64,000 nt of DNA from assembly GCF_910596095.1 (NCBI RefSeq), contig NC_056535.1, positions 26,506,505 to 26,570,504 of the forward strand, written 5' to 3'. This document shows positions 50,601 to 60,774 of the stretch, one piece after another. Numbering within the stretch: position 1 is the stretch's first letter; each line of letters opens with the position of its first letter. The position numbers and the translations under genes were made by a program. This DNA is from Thunnus maccoyii (lineage: Eukaryota; Chordata; Actinopteri; Scombriformes; Scombridae). The notes under the pieces are model-generated. The model did no database searches. It worked only from the letters and a program-made list of their open reading frames with translations, and was not told where the DNA came from.

Positions 50601-53600
50601 CTGTAGAGGTCTTAAAAAGCATCAAATTTGATCTGTGTGCTGCAGTCTTGATTGAAGAGGCTTCTTCAGTTCAGAACTGAAGTTCTAGATATCCCATAAA
50701 CTGAGAATCTTTGTAGGAATTTTGCTGAGTGCCCGGTGTGACCGGAGTTGTTTTGGGCTTTGAAATGTGGACTTCAGTGGATCAGCCCATGACCTGGGAT
50801 ACATTTCATGTGTGCAGCAAGTTAAACTTAAATATGAAAGTGACCTCTAGTGGCCGTTACATATTACTGAGGATTTGTTTAGTGGTGCAGTTAACTGTTC
50901 ACACACCAGATGTGGGAACAGCAGTCTTTATATAATTAGTACCCTTGTTTGATGTATACAGTAAACTTAGTGTTTAGAGTAAAGCCTGTTACACAGCCCA
51001 CACTAGTCATGCTTATGTACATGTGTGGGATATCCAAACTCTGCTTAAATAGTGTACTATGTTTCACTGGCTTACTTGGGCCCCCGTTGAGATTACAAAC
51101 CACTAATCCAAATGAGGGATGCAAAGCCAGTGTAGAAGTAGAGTGTAGTATTGTCCACCGTGGAGAAATATGTTGTTTGACTGACAAAATTCTCCTACGC
51201 AAACAAAGAGAGCTTTAAGAAGAGGGAGGGTCAGCTACACATCCTTCCAGCATGTCAGGAATGCAATTTGTTTTTCATAAGTGACTCTTGATTTGTCATC
51301 AGTAGTCTGTGTTTAACATTAGCATAGCTTGGACATGTAGACAATGCGTTTCGCTATGCAGAAACGTTACTATACCTCATGCATTTCCCTTTTGGATTGT
51401 TTGTTTTTTTTCCATATGTAGCATATGTAACAGGCTACATTTAGGATAGGGTGCTGTACATTATTGATACAATCCATTAAATATTTGTGCACTCATGTTT
51501 TGTCTTCTCTCTCGACAGCGGCCGCGTTTCAACAGGGAAAGATTCCTCCCACACCGTTCCCCGGTGGCCCTCCCCCCGGTGAGTCCATCGTCTTTCAGCT
51601 CTGCAGTAATTCAATTAACTAACCATAACACGGGTACTGGATCTTTAGAGTTAGATTCCCACTAATATTGGAAAAAAACTGTCCTCATCCTGCTCTATTT
51701 CAAGGTCCATTCGAATGCATTTCATTAGAATAACAGAAGTGTGAAGCTTTATTGAATCTAAATGACTGCTGATTTAACTAGCTACCACCTGCTCATAATA
51801 GAAACTTAAATAAAATGGTAGTTTTTTTTATCTTTTTACATCCTAGGTGTTGTCATTCATCTTTGTTACAGGGTTTTACTCACCCACTATATCACTGAGT
51901 ATCAGGATGTGGTGACTCAACTGAAATGAAGGCAGATATTAATATTATATTCAAACTGTCCATTGAATTTCAATCAAATGCAAATAAGCAGCATTCCAAG
52001 TTATTAAAATTGTCTTGTTTTCCGTACTTTGATGCGTGATTTTTCAAAGAGACGAAAGGCAGAGCTCCACGGAGAGCAAATCGCTGGTGGCCACATTTGC
52101 AGATGTATCAATCAAAGAATTGCAAAAATATTTTATGTGTCAAGGGGCACCGTCTGAAATAATGACAACAAATGCCGAACTCGGATAAAAGGACGCATAA
52201 AAGTTAACAACGATTTCCGCTAATTTGCTTGTAGCTTAATATGACCCACATTTGGAAGAGTGTTTGCAAAAGTGGACTTTTTTTTTTTCCAAATAGTGTT
52301 TGAATAATTTTATCTATCACTGAAATGTCTGTCTGACAACTGAATAGTTTTACATGACATTTACACAGATGTATGTTTTGCTTCGTCGGAGAGGCCAAAT
52401 TCAGCTTAAATGTAACGAGATTCCTTGATTCCTGATTCCTCGTATTACACATTTGCCCACTAACACTTACTGTTATGAACACAGGTGGTCCTCCACGCCC
52501 AGGTATGCTACCAACACCACCTATGGCAGGTCCTCCTATGATGCCCATGATGGGGCCTCCGCCTCATGGAATGATGCCTGGCGGGCCGGGTAAGACGTGT
52601 TTTTCTCTGGGAAAAGCTTTATTACTTTGGAATTTGGTTAACGTAAAGGTTACCTCGGGAGTTTTAGACCCCTAGTAGCCGTTTGAAGTAGGGCTGCAAT
52701 TACTACTAAGTATTTTCACGATCGATTCATCTGCTTGTTATAACTTCTTAGAGCCCAAGGTGACGTCCTGTATGACACATACAGTCTTCAAATCCTCACA
52801 TTTATGGCGTTTTCCCTCAAAAACGACTAAAACTCTAAACTAAAGCTCTACTATGGAGTAATGTTTTTGTCGGTGCTGTGTAAGATCCTCATCCTGCCGT
52901 CAGTTTCATGCTGTTCCGCTGTCAGTAATTCACCAACGAATGCAGGCAAGAAGAGGACTGCGAGCTAGTTAACATGGATGTAAACAATGCAGGATTTAAA
53001 ATACTTAAAAATTCAGGTTTGCAAAATGTTTTATGAAGAATGAGATGCATTCAACACATTTTGTTAGGCCTCAAGGACACACATAATCAGAGTTTTCCCA
53101 AATGATATGAAGTAGCCAGCCAATGGGGAAAAAAGTAGCCAGCTAGGAGGGTCCAAAGGTTATTTTTATTTATTTATTGACACCTTCACTGTAAGGTTTA
53201 TCAAGACATGCCGCAGTGATGGTTAATGTATTGTTTTACTAGAAACATAAATGTACTCTTATTCAACGAAAGTAAAGAAGCTTATTTTAAGGGGGAACAT
53301 GTTTTTAATGCCATGTCTTATCCAGCATATGTATTGGTTTTAAATTAAATTATTTATAGAAATAAATCTATAACAAAGAATGTGAATCACTTGACTCAAA
53401 TCATGTGACTCTACTGAATCAGCTCAACTTGTAGTCATCTGAAACTATGGATAAAATGTATGATATGGAAAAACATATATCCTTGATCATATATAATACT
53501 GCGGGAAGTCCCATTACATCATATTTTATTCAGGGCTTCTGAGGCGTAGTCTACATCTTCCTCATATGACAAAGGCCTGTTACTTTGACAACATCGCCTG

Positions 53601-53932
53601 TTCTAGTGTGTGTTTGCAACGCGTCTTAAGAGATGGCTCTGCTGTAAAAAAGCACAATGTAAATAAAGATGATTCATTCATTCATTCATTAAGCCCATAA
53701 ACGTCTGTGTGTGTGTGTGGTGTATATGGGAAAATGCAGCGTTTTTTCTGGACTATTTAATACTGCGCAGTCATCAAGTTGCTGCTCTGTAGTAGCCCGT
53801 CTGATGAGGACGTCCCCTGTCTGTGCAGTCAATGCAGTTCTTAATGTGTTTTGTCATCAGTTATTTTGCTTATATTCGTCAAACACTGGAGACGACTCTC
53901 TGCTCTCTATGCGGCAGGACACAACCTCTCAG

Positions 53933-53966
<34 letters not shown>

Positions 53967-54494
53967 ATATATAGAGCATGTGGGGGCAGCACTGATACAG
54001 ACAGATAGGCACGTTTCTCTCTCGTCACGCTCGCATTGTCTTGAAGCGAATTAATATAATAAAGTACTCGGCTGTTTGGCCGGCAGCAGGCGCTTATGGA
54101 AAGCTCTGACACAATACATTTTGGTGAATAACACTCAATGAAAACATAAACATTCACAAGAAAACTCCACAGGGCACCTTTTTTTTTTTTTTTTTTTAAG
54201 ACAGAATCAAAAACCATGAAGGGAAAAGGAGTAAGAGATTTCATGCCACAGTAGCCCATTAAATATAAACAGGCATTTTAATATGAAACACAATATGAGC
54301 TTTAAATACACTGACAAGTAGTTTTAGGCGTGTATAAAGCCATATCTAAGCTCTGTGTCTCTACATTGTTAGGAGGCATGAGGCCGCCAATGGGAGGACC
54401 CATGCAGATGATGCCAGGACCACCACACATGATGCGTCACCCTCGTCCAATGATGATGCCAGTCAGACCAGGCATGATGCGACCGGACAGATAA
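47684..54494 (+). CDS. snrpc: snrpc, U1 small nuclear ribonucleoprotein C
   Basis: A complete coding sequence for U1-C, the U1 snRNP subunit that stabilises pairing of U1 snRNA with the 5' splice site in the nucleus. Exons 47684-47691, 49433-49475, 49608-49716, 51519-51578, 52485-52589 and 54373-54494 join in phase to 148 residues (human 159). A U1-type C2H2 zinc finger at the N-terminus is intact: Cys6, Cys9, His24, His30 in [13 protein letters not shown] and [17 protein letters not shown]. It is followed by [17 protein letters not shown] and a Pro/Met/Gly-rich tail ([18 protein letters not shown]) ending RPGMMRPDR. The tail is the variable part and accounts for the shorter length. The start gives the universal MPKFYCDYC. 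Confidence 0.98.
48472..48925 (+). repeat. TIR repeat family A, copy 4 (snrpc intron 1)
   Basis: Starts CATGTCGGTCTTAAAACAAC and shares GCCTTTAGAAGATCCCTTCA with copy 3; it ends GCTGTTTTAAGGCTAACTTG, the inverted end. About 450 bp, no ORF. Confidence 0.7.
49046..49147. repeat. near-perfect 47-bp-arm palindrome in snrpc intron 1
   Basis: The left arm 49046-49092 (GGAGTGCATTACATTGAAAA...) and right arm 49101-49147 (...TTTTCAATATAATGCACTCC) match at 44 of 47 positions with an 8-base spacer. The nearby GTGTTCCTAATAAAGTGCTC at ~49292 repeats its inner motif, suggesting the remains of one element spanning to ~49320. Confidence 0.85.
49433..49475 (+). CDS. snrpc: snrpc exon 2: first half of zinc finger
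   Basis: Completes Lys3 and encodes [14 protein letters not shown] with zinc ligands Cys6 and Cys9. Acceptor TTCCACAG, donor TCG/GTAAGA. The following intron is only 132 bases. Confidence 0.96.
49608..49716 (+). CDS. snrpc: snrpc exon 3: second half of zinc finger and helix
   Basis: Encodes [20 protein letters not shown] with ligands His24 and His30, then [16 protein letters not shown] and one base of the next Thr codon. Donor ACAA/GTAAGT. Confidence 0.97.
49717..51518 (+). other. snrpc: snrpc intron 3
   Basis: AT-rich intron. A degraded family D repeat lies near 49855-49990 (AGCTGCAAAGATTAGTCAAT). Open frames at 50729-51218 have no recognisable family or splice context. Confidence 0.5.
51519..51578 (+). 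CDS. snrpc: snrpc exon 4: linker
   Basis: 60 bases encoding [19 protein letters not shown] plus one base of Gly. Conserved [13 protein letters not shown] identifies it. Acceptor CTCGACAG, donor CCCG/GTGAGT. Confidence 0.95.
52485..52589 (+). CDS. snrpc: snrpc exon 5: Pro/Met-rich tail
   Basis: Encodes [18 protein letters not shown] then [17 protein letters not shown] plus one base. Low-complexity tail seen in all animal U1-C. Donor CCGG/GTAAGA. Confidence 0.95.
52590..54372 (+). other. snrpc: snrpc intron 5
   Basis: Contains a degraded family D repeat (52685-52800, starting GTAGGGCTGCAATTACTA), an (ATTC)n run at 53672-53689, an (AC)n/(AT)n microsatellite at 53933-53969 and a T-run at 54180-54197. 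No coding exon is recognised. Confidence 0.5.
54373..54494 (+). CDS. snrpc: snrpc exon 6: tail end and stop
   Basis: Encodes [30 protein letters not shown] and [10 protein letters not shown] with TAA at 54492-54494. Acceptor TACATTGTTAG. Confidence 0.96.
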
Positions 54495-54920
54495 GACAGA
54501 GCGTATTTTCTCCGTTCTTCGTTGCCATGAACAGACATTGTCGAGTGAGGACGCTTGGTTTAACACTTGGATTTAACGATGCAACTTTTTTTAAAATTGT
54601 CATCCTCTTCAACCTTAAATGTACAACCCCGGATGTAATTATATCATTTTTGTGTAATTACTTTTATTTTTTTTTGCCTGAATCTTGGTATTTATTACTA
54701 TTCAACTCATTAGAATAAATTTCAGATCACTGTTTGAAAAGATTTTTTTTTATCCTCCTCTGTGTTGGTGTCAAGATTAGAATATCTCTTCTCACTTTGA
54801 CGTACTGTTCAGCAAATACATCTTAGAGCGTTTTTGATTTGACAATATTTGTTACTACATTGTTTGCTTTGTTTTTAGGTTTTAATTGTTTTTGTTATAT
54901 TTCATTGCATTGCTTTGTGA

Positions 54921-54926
54921 AATAAA
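54921..54926 (+). terminator. snrpc: snrpc poly(A) signal
   Basis: AATAAA 427 bases after the stop, followed by a GTTGTTGTTGTTTTTT downstream element. A second AATAAA at 54714-54719 could give a shorter transcript. Confidence 0.6.
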
Positions 54927-55083
54927 GCGGTGATTTCAAACCTGTTTCTGTTGTTGTTGTTTTTTAAGGTCCTACACTTCTTTACAGGTGTTACTCTTTA
55001 ATTACTCTGGCTGATTAGACCTCTTGTTGGGTTGAAGCTGGGTAGAGCTATGCTGAAATTATGTGATGTCACAAAACTCTGTG

Positions 55084-55121
55084 TGTGTATGTATGTATGT
55101 ATGTATGTATGTATGTATGTG
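55084..55121. repeat. (GTAT)n microsatellite
   Basis: GTATGTATGTATGTATGTAT and continuation, about nine units, immediately downstream of snrpc. Confidence 0.9.
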
Positions 55122-55159
55122 TAGGACAGGTGCAACAAAACTTAACAGGAGAGAGAGCA

Positions 55160-55318
55160 AATCTTTCAGACAGAGCTGTTTCTAGTTTTTATGCTAAACT
55201 AAGCTAACCATCACCTAGCTGTAGCTTTATATTAACTGGACAAATATGAGAGTGGTATCTCATCGAACTCTTAGCATTAATAAATGCATTTCCCATATGT
55301 TGAACTATTCCTTTTAAA
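55160..55318. repeat. TIR repeat family B, deleted copy
   Basis: Has AGACAGAGCTGTTTCTAG, AACTAAGCTAACC, GAGAGTGGTATCTCATCGAA and ends ATGTTGAACTATTCCTTTTA, the right half of the family B element at 3988-4519. Confidence 0.7.
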
Positions 55319-56044
55319 CCAGTTTGCGGAGTCTGTCGGATTTTGGGAGCTGTATGCTGTTGAAATTCCTTATGATGCTCAGAAATTCTTGTGGTTGTAG
55401 TAATGCACCCCTTATTGTTAAATTGACACTCCACCAATATTACACATTAAAGATTTCACAGGTGTCAGCCTATGAAAACAGTTGTTTAATGTCATCTGGC
55501 TGTGGAGGAGCTAAAATTTGAGAATAAAAAAATAAAGTTAAAAATTAGAATATTTCAGATTTTGACCTTTTTTTGTCTTTGTCAAGTCCTCCAACTGTAT
55601 GGAGTTGCAACACTAAAACACTGGAGTGGCCCTTTAATATACCATGTAAGTGGAGCATTCCTGGTTTGATTCTGGCAAGAGACCGTCGTTGCATGTAATA
55701 CCCCCCGCCCTCTCTCTCTCTCCCTGCATCCTGTCTGTATCTTCACTCTCAGTCTTTCTGATATAAAGGTAAAAAATGCCCCCCAAAGATTTGCCAGAAA
55801 TTCACCAGATTACAAAGTGTGAAACTGGTACGTTCACAGATTTTTCACTGTGAGCCTGACAAAGCATCGCTGAAAAGAAATGTTTGCTGTAAGAGTAAGA
55901 CAATGGGAACATTTTTAGTTGAATCTTGACCAAAATGGAGCATCTTTTGTCATTTTTTTAATAAACTTCAACATTCTGCAAACATCAGGTCTATTATTTA
56001 ATCAAAACTATTAAACTTCAGATTAAAGCTCTCAAAATATTTTA

Positions 56045-56300
56045 GTATTTTAGGGTTAACCCTTTCACTTCATAGCAGGAAAAGTCCTCAGTTTGAACCC
56101 AACCCGGCCACCTGGGATTTCTGTCTGAGTGGCGTTCACATGTTCTCTCTGCCTGTAGGTGTGAATGTATTTGTCAAGTGTGTTAGACAAGTGACCTGTA
56201 CTGGGTGTCCCCCCTGCGTCCTGCCCAGTGGGAGCTGGGATATACTTCCATCTCCCAAGACCCTGAATAGATTAAGACGATATATAGAAAAAGGGTGTTA
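56045..56300 (+). mobile_element. tRNA-derived SINE copy
   Basis: An A-box-like part GGGTTAACCCTTTCACTTC, a B-box-like CAGTTTGAACCCAACCCGGC, and the SINE body GTAGGTGTGAATGTATTTGT, CTGGGATATACTTCCATCTC, GACCCTGAATAGATTAAG. This order (tRNA head, then a GGTGTGAATGT body, CCTGAA..GATAAG near the end) is that of a common fish SINE. Confidence 0.75.
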
Positions 56301-56398
56301 AAATTATTGTATCATGAGACATGAAAAACTTGACTCCAACCCTCATTAGTTTATTCAGTCAAGCGTGTTTTGAAGAATTACCGCTGTTATATAAGAAT

Positions 56399-56427
56399 CT
56401 GCTGCTGCTGCTGCTGCTGCTGCTGCT
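56399..56427. repeat. (CTG)n microsatellite
   Basis: Nearly ten CTG units in non-coding sequence downstream of snrpc. Confidence 0.95.
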
Positions 56428-56429
56428 CA

Positions 56430-59400
56430 CGAGTCATTATCCCAGCTGACATTAGTATCTACAATGCCTTGCAAGAATTCAGCACTCTCCTCTCGCTAGA
56501 TTGTAACTTCTGTATCCCGTAATCACAAATGTCTCCCTATAATTATTTAAAAACTTCTCAACAGATGGAGCTAGAGAGTCATAATGCTTTGCAATTAGAA
56601 CTTCAAGACACTGGAATGATGTGCAATGACTGATTATGTGCTACCATGGACTGTCAAATTTCTTTGTATCTCACACTCCCAGAGGACATTTTTTTGTGGC
56701 TTTTATGGTTAAAGAAATTTCTAGGCCACATATAAAAAAGAAACAAATTTGTTGGGGGGGCAATAGCCTTCACACTGTGTTTGCCAATTTATAGCCTATA
56801 CTTGCAGACCGGAGGGAAAGCACTGCAAAGACAATCCAAACTGCACCGTGCAGCACGTTAGATAATTTTTTTGGTAGCTGTCAGTCATGCATGTTGTAAA
56901 TTGTGATCTTCAAAGAGACTTTTGTAGATTACATGCAATCTGATGGCCACTCTAAGGGATGGATTCCATTAAATGTACTATAAACATCCACTCTCCACAT
57001 CGCTGAGACAGGAATAAAACCATGTTAATGCACATTTTATGCATATGTCGAGCAAAGGCAGATGCCCGTGTGTCATCTGAAATCGGAAGAGTCTTTATGA
57101 ATATTCAATCTAGCCATGAAGTGGAGCATTGCCCTGAAGGGAATGAAGTGGAGTGGGAAAAAGTGTTTGTGATTAGGGCTCAGGAGTTGGGGAAATAAGC
57201 CTTGATCATGAGAAATGTGTATTAGAATAAATCTTACAGGAGGGAAACCACTCATGAACAGCCACTGGCTAGCTTGGACAGATACTGTGTTAGATGGGGG
57301 GGGAGAAAAACAAACAAACAATTGCTCATAGATATTATCAACAGTAGCAGGAGAAGTGACCTATGTGCTGCATACCTTGATGATGCAATTACTATGAAAC
57401 ACCTGAGAAATCACATTAAATTGTCTAAGTTTTTTTTTGAATTGATGAATTTTCTCAACTTTTTCATTTTTTACAGTGCAGCTCGCACTCAGCTCTTTGA
57501 TATTCCTGTCATACACGTGAACGCATTAATGTCCCGAATATCAACACTCAGGACTCACAGAGGCACTCCGAAAGCGATTCTCTGCAACCCCCGGACCCAT
57601 CAGCAAGGCCACGAAGGAGACGAGCATGAAAGGGGGTTTTTGCGGAGGACTGCTGATTGATTAACTGTTTATACCAAAATGGTCTGACTGCGACCGCTGG
57701 CCAGTCAGATCCGCCCAAATTTACACTCTCTGAAGGATCATTTGGGTTTTGTATTCATGATGATGCATCTTTTGCTCCCAGCATGCAGTTGGCATTCTTA
57801 CCACTCAACAGCCTTGGTTGAATGGAAAATGATAATCCGCTGACTGTCGATTCCTCTAAAGCCAATTGGCTCATAACTGCATGAAGACCAGGATGGTGCT
57901 TGGAAGTATGGCATGCAGGGGATGATTGCACAGGGATGCTGGGTGGGCTATTGATTAAAAGAATCACAGAGGGGAAGCGGTCTGCAAGGCAAAGATTTTG
58001 GTAGACTCTTTCAATACAATACCCCCCCCCCTATCTCTCCTATTCCTCCTGCCTTTTGTCTCTTCCACCATCTATATTCTACCTCCTCCTCCTCCTCCCT
58101 CTCATCTCATTCTCTCTGCTGCCCTGCTACCAACACTACTCTGTAATTTAATCCATTTAGTCATGCCTCCAGATCAATATCCATTTTCCTTGGCCTCAGG
58201 GAGAGCCTCTTGAATCTGCTGGTTTCGGTGGTTGTGTTGGCTAGCAGGGGCTCCCAAGGGCCCGCGGGCTGATACAGATGTAGTACATCACAGTATCTGA
58301 GAAAACAAAGCAAAGCTTACATCTAATCTCTCACTAACCTGCTGTAAAAAAAACAAGTCTGTAGATGCCGTAACTGTATATGCAATTTCACTTTTTTTTT
58401 TTTGTTATTGTGCTTTACATACATAAAAGTTTTTTTCAGGATTCACAGACGGATTACCGTCTTCCACAGATGTTGAAATGCAACACCTGGTCAGTTAGCA
58501 AATGAATGACATCAAATTATATTCAATTAAGAGTAATTTAATTAGCGGGCCTTGCAAGTGACCCGGAAAAAATGATTATTTCATCTTCTACAAGCAGTGA
58601 TTTATATCAGCGCAAGTTCTTTGGCTTTACTGAAATGAAACATCACAGGTTCAGTCACCACAAACAGCCTCATGCGTCCTCAAGCAAAATGACAACATAA
58701 CATCAGCTAAATACTGTAAATGAATGTGACTGTGAGAACTAGTTACTCACTGGGTGAACATCGTGTGCACACATAACATTGTTAGCTGCCCTACTTCAGT
58801 ATTATCCATCTTGCGTTCGCCCCGCGGTGGCCCGCCACCGGCCAGCTGTACGCACTGTGGACTCTGACAGTGATTCTCCTTCACCTGCTCCACTGCATTG
58901 TGCATTGCCATGTTTTATAAATAACCATGTTAAATATTCATCTTTCAGCATTTGCATTGAAAGTATTTTGCACTTCACAGCTGAGTTTCATAAAGTCAAA
59001 AGGACGGCAAACAATTTACATAACGATTACACAATTCTAACTACTGGTGTGAAATAAGACATAAATTGGTAACAAATATGTCAAAATGTCATATTAATTT
59101 TTGATGGATTTTAAATCTAAAATTCATCCCAAACCACCCACCCTGCTTGTATGTGAAGTCAGATACTGCATTCAGTGATGTTTCCAACCTGGTCTCTTCA
59201 GATTCGCAGGTGGTCGTTTTACACCCAAATAATGTTTAAGCTTCAAAGTTCATACTTATTTTTAAGTATATTTTGGGGCATTTTATGTCTTTATTGGAGA
59301 GTTGACAGTATAGAGGTGACAGGAAATAACCTGGCTGGGGTGAATGCAACAAAGCCAGGCTCCTCCAGCTGGGGACGTTATGATTGCATGCTCAGTGCAT

Positions 59401-60120
59401 TAAACCTCCAGGCCAAGGGTCTGCAGTTAGATTTAACCAGGAGCCAGTTTTTCACAATCTTTATTTGTGAGGAGGCTTTAACAGACACAGTAAAAAGGCA
59501 GGACTATATGGTTTGTTTATTTCTTTGAATCCATTTGAGAAAAAAGATTGATCTATAAGACTGTTTAGGGTTGTATCTGAGGGCAGCTATAAAGTTTTCC
59601 ATCAGTAAGTGAGGGCTAACAGAGTTACAGCTTTTTTTAATACTTCAAGATGTACTTTATTGGTTATCCGTAGGCCTACACTGTATACATAAACAGTGGA
59701 CAGCTTCATTTATGGTTGATTGAAAGTAAGGTTGTTGTTGTTGTTGCCTTTGAAAAAATGTCACCAACGCACCATTTCTGTTTGACTGTTCATTAATTAA
59801 AATAGTGTTAGAATTCACATTTCTGGTAGATTTATTAGACTTAATTTCAGCACCTTGCACTGTCCTGTTAGCACAGTGCAACCATGGTTTTAATGCCTCT
59901 CCTCATGTGAGGACAGTATTAGATGTAACAAGGTTATATTTAGAAAAGGTTAGATTAGTGAAAAATTATGTATCTTCAACATCTGCTGTTGAAGAACATG
60001 TTATACAATTGAAAGTTCCAGAAAAGCTACTGCATGATTTGTTTATAATTAATTCTTCTGAAACAGCTTTCTTGTTACTAAAATAGAGCTGAATGCAGGC
60101 ACAAATTTACATTAATTAAA
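56430..60120. other. intergenic, no gene recognised
   Basis: AT-rich with short CT-rich (58021-58110) and T-rich runs. Open frames at 57274-57660, 58779-59057 and 59805-60086 are the longest but carry no recognisable domain, start context or splice pattern; I do not call them genes. Confidence 0.45.
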
Positions 60121-60202
60121 TACAGTACCAGTCAAAAGTTTGGACACGCTTTGTCATTCAAGTGAATGGGAAGGTGTGTCCAAACTTTTGACTGGTACTA
60201 TA
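60121..60202. mobile_element. 78-bp Tc1-like palindromic remnant
   Basis: TA, then CAGTACCAGTCAAAAGTTTG and onward to 60161, then the inverted copy CAAACTTTTGACTGGTACTA, then TA. Each arm is ~38 bp with a few mismatches and almost no interior. The CAGTACCAGTCAAAAGTTTG terminus and TA duplication fit a Tc1/mariner-type element reduced to its ends. Confidence 0.85.
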
Positions 60203-60463
60203 TGTTCACTTATTAAATAATGTTAATAGAATCAAGTGAATTCAAACTAATCAAAAACTGTTCACATGTTAAATAATTTTAAATGCAAAACAAAATGTTA
60301 TTATTATGATTAATGGTTTATCTGGTAAGATAAACAGTATATCTCTCAGGCAACACAAACAAGTCTGACAGGATAATATAATTTCTAAAGGTGGATGAAA
60401 AAAAAGAAACAGTCCAGTACACGTTAGGTAATGAGATTCTTATATTCTGTTTTGGAGGTGTGT

Positions 60464-60481
60464 CCCCCCCCCCCCCCCCCC
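60464..60481. repeat. poly(C) run
   Basis: 18 consecutive C residues (G on the minus strand). A similar C-run lies at ~63532-63547. Confidence 0.95.
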
Positions 60482-60715
60482 AATTCTGAAGGTCTAAATT
60501 TGGCATAACTTTACTCAATACATTTTTCATATGACCTCACCTCTAAAGGACTTGAATTTTTTATCAGGGTCCTCATCACCTCAAACATATGGTTCGTATC
60601 CATACATGCATATAAAAGTAGTTGCAAATTTCTGCCACTTAAGAGTGTCCCCAGCCCATAGCTGATGGGCCATCATATCTATATATAAACATATATATAT
60701 AAGACATATGTATAA

Positions 60716-60718
<3 letters not shown>

Positions 60719-60773
<55 letters not shown>
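60719..60773. repeat. (CA)n microsatellite
   Basis: An uninterrupted CA tract of about 27 units, preceded by TATATATATAAG-type alternation. Confidence 0.97.

Positions 60774-60774
<1 letters not shown>

Noticed and set aside
57274..57660. 128-codon + strand open frame as a gene
   Set aside because: No domain, no splice context and ordinary intergenic base composition; likely chance.
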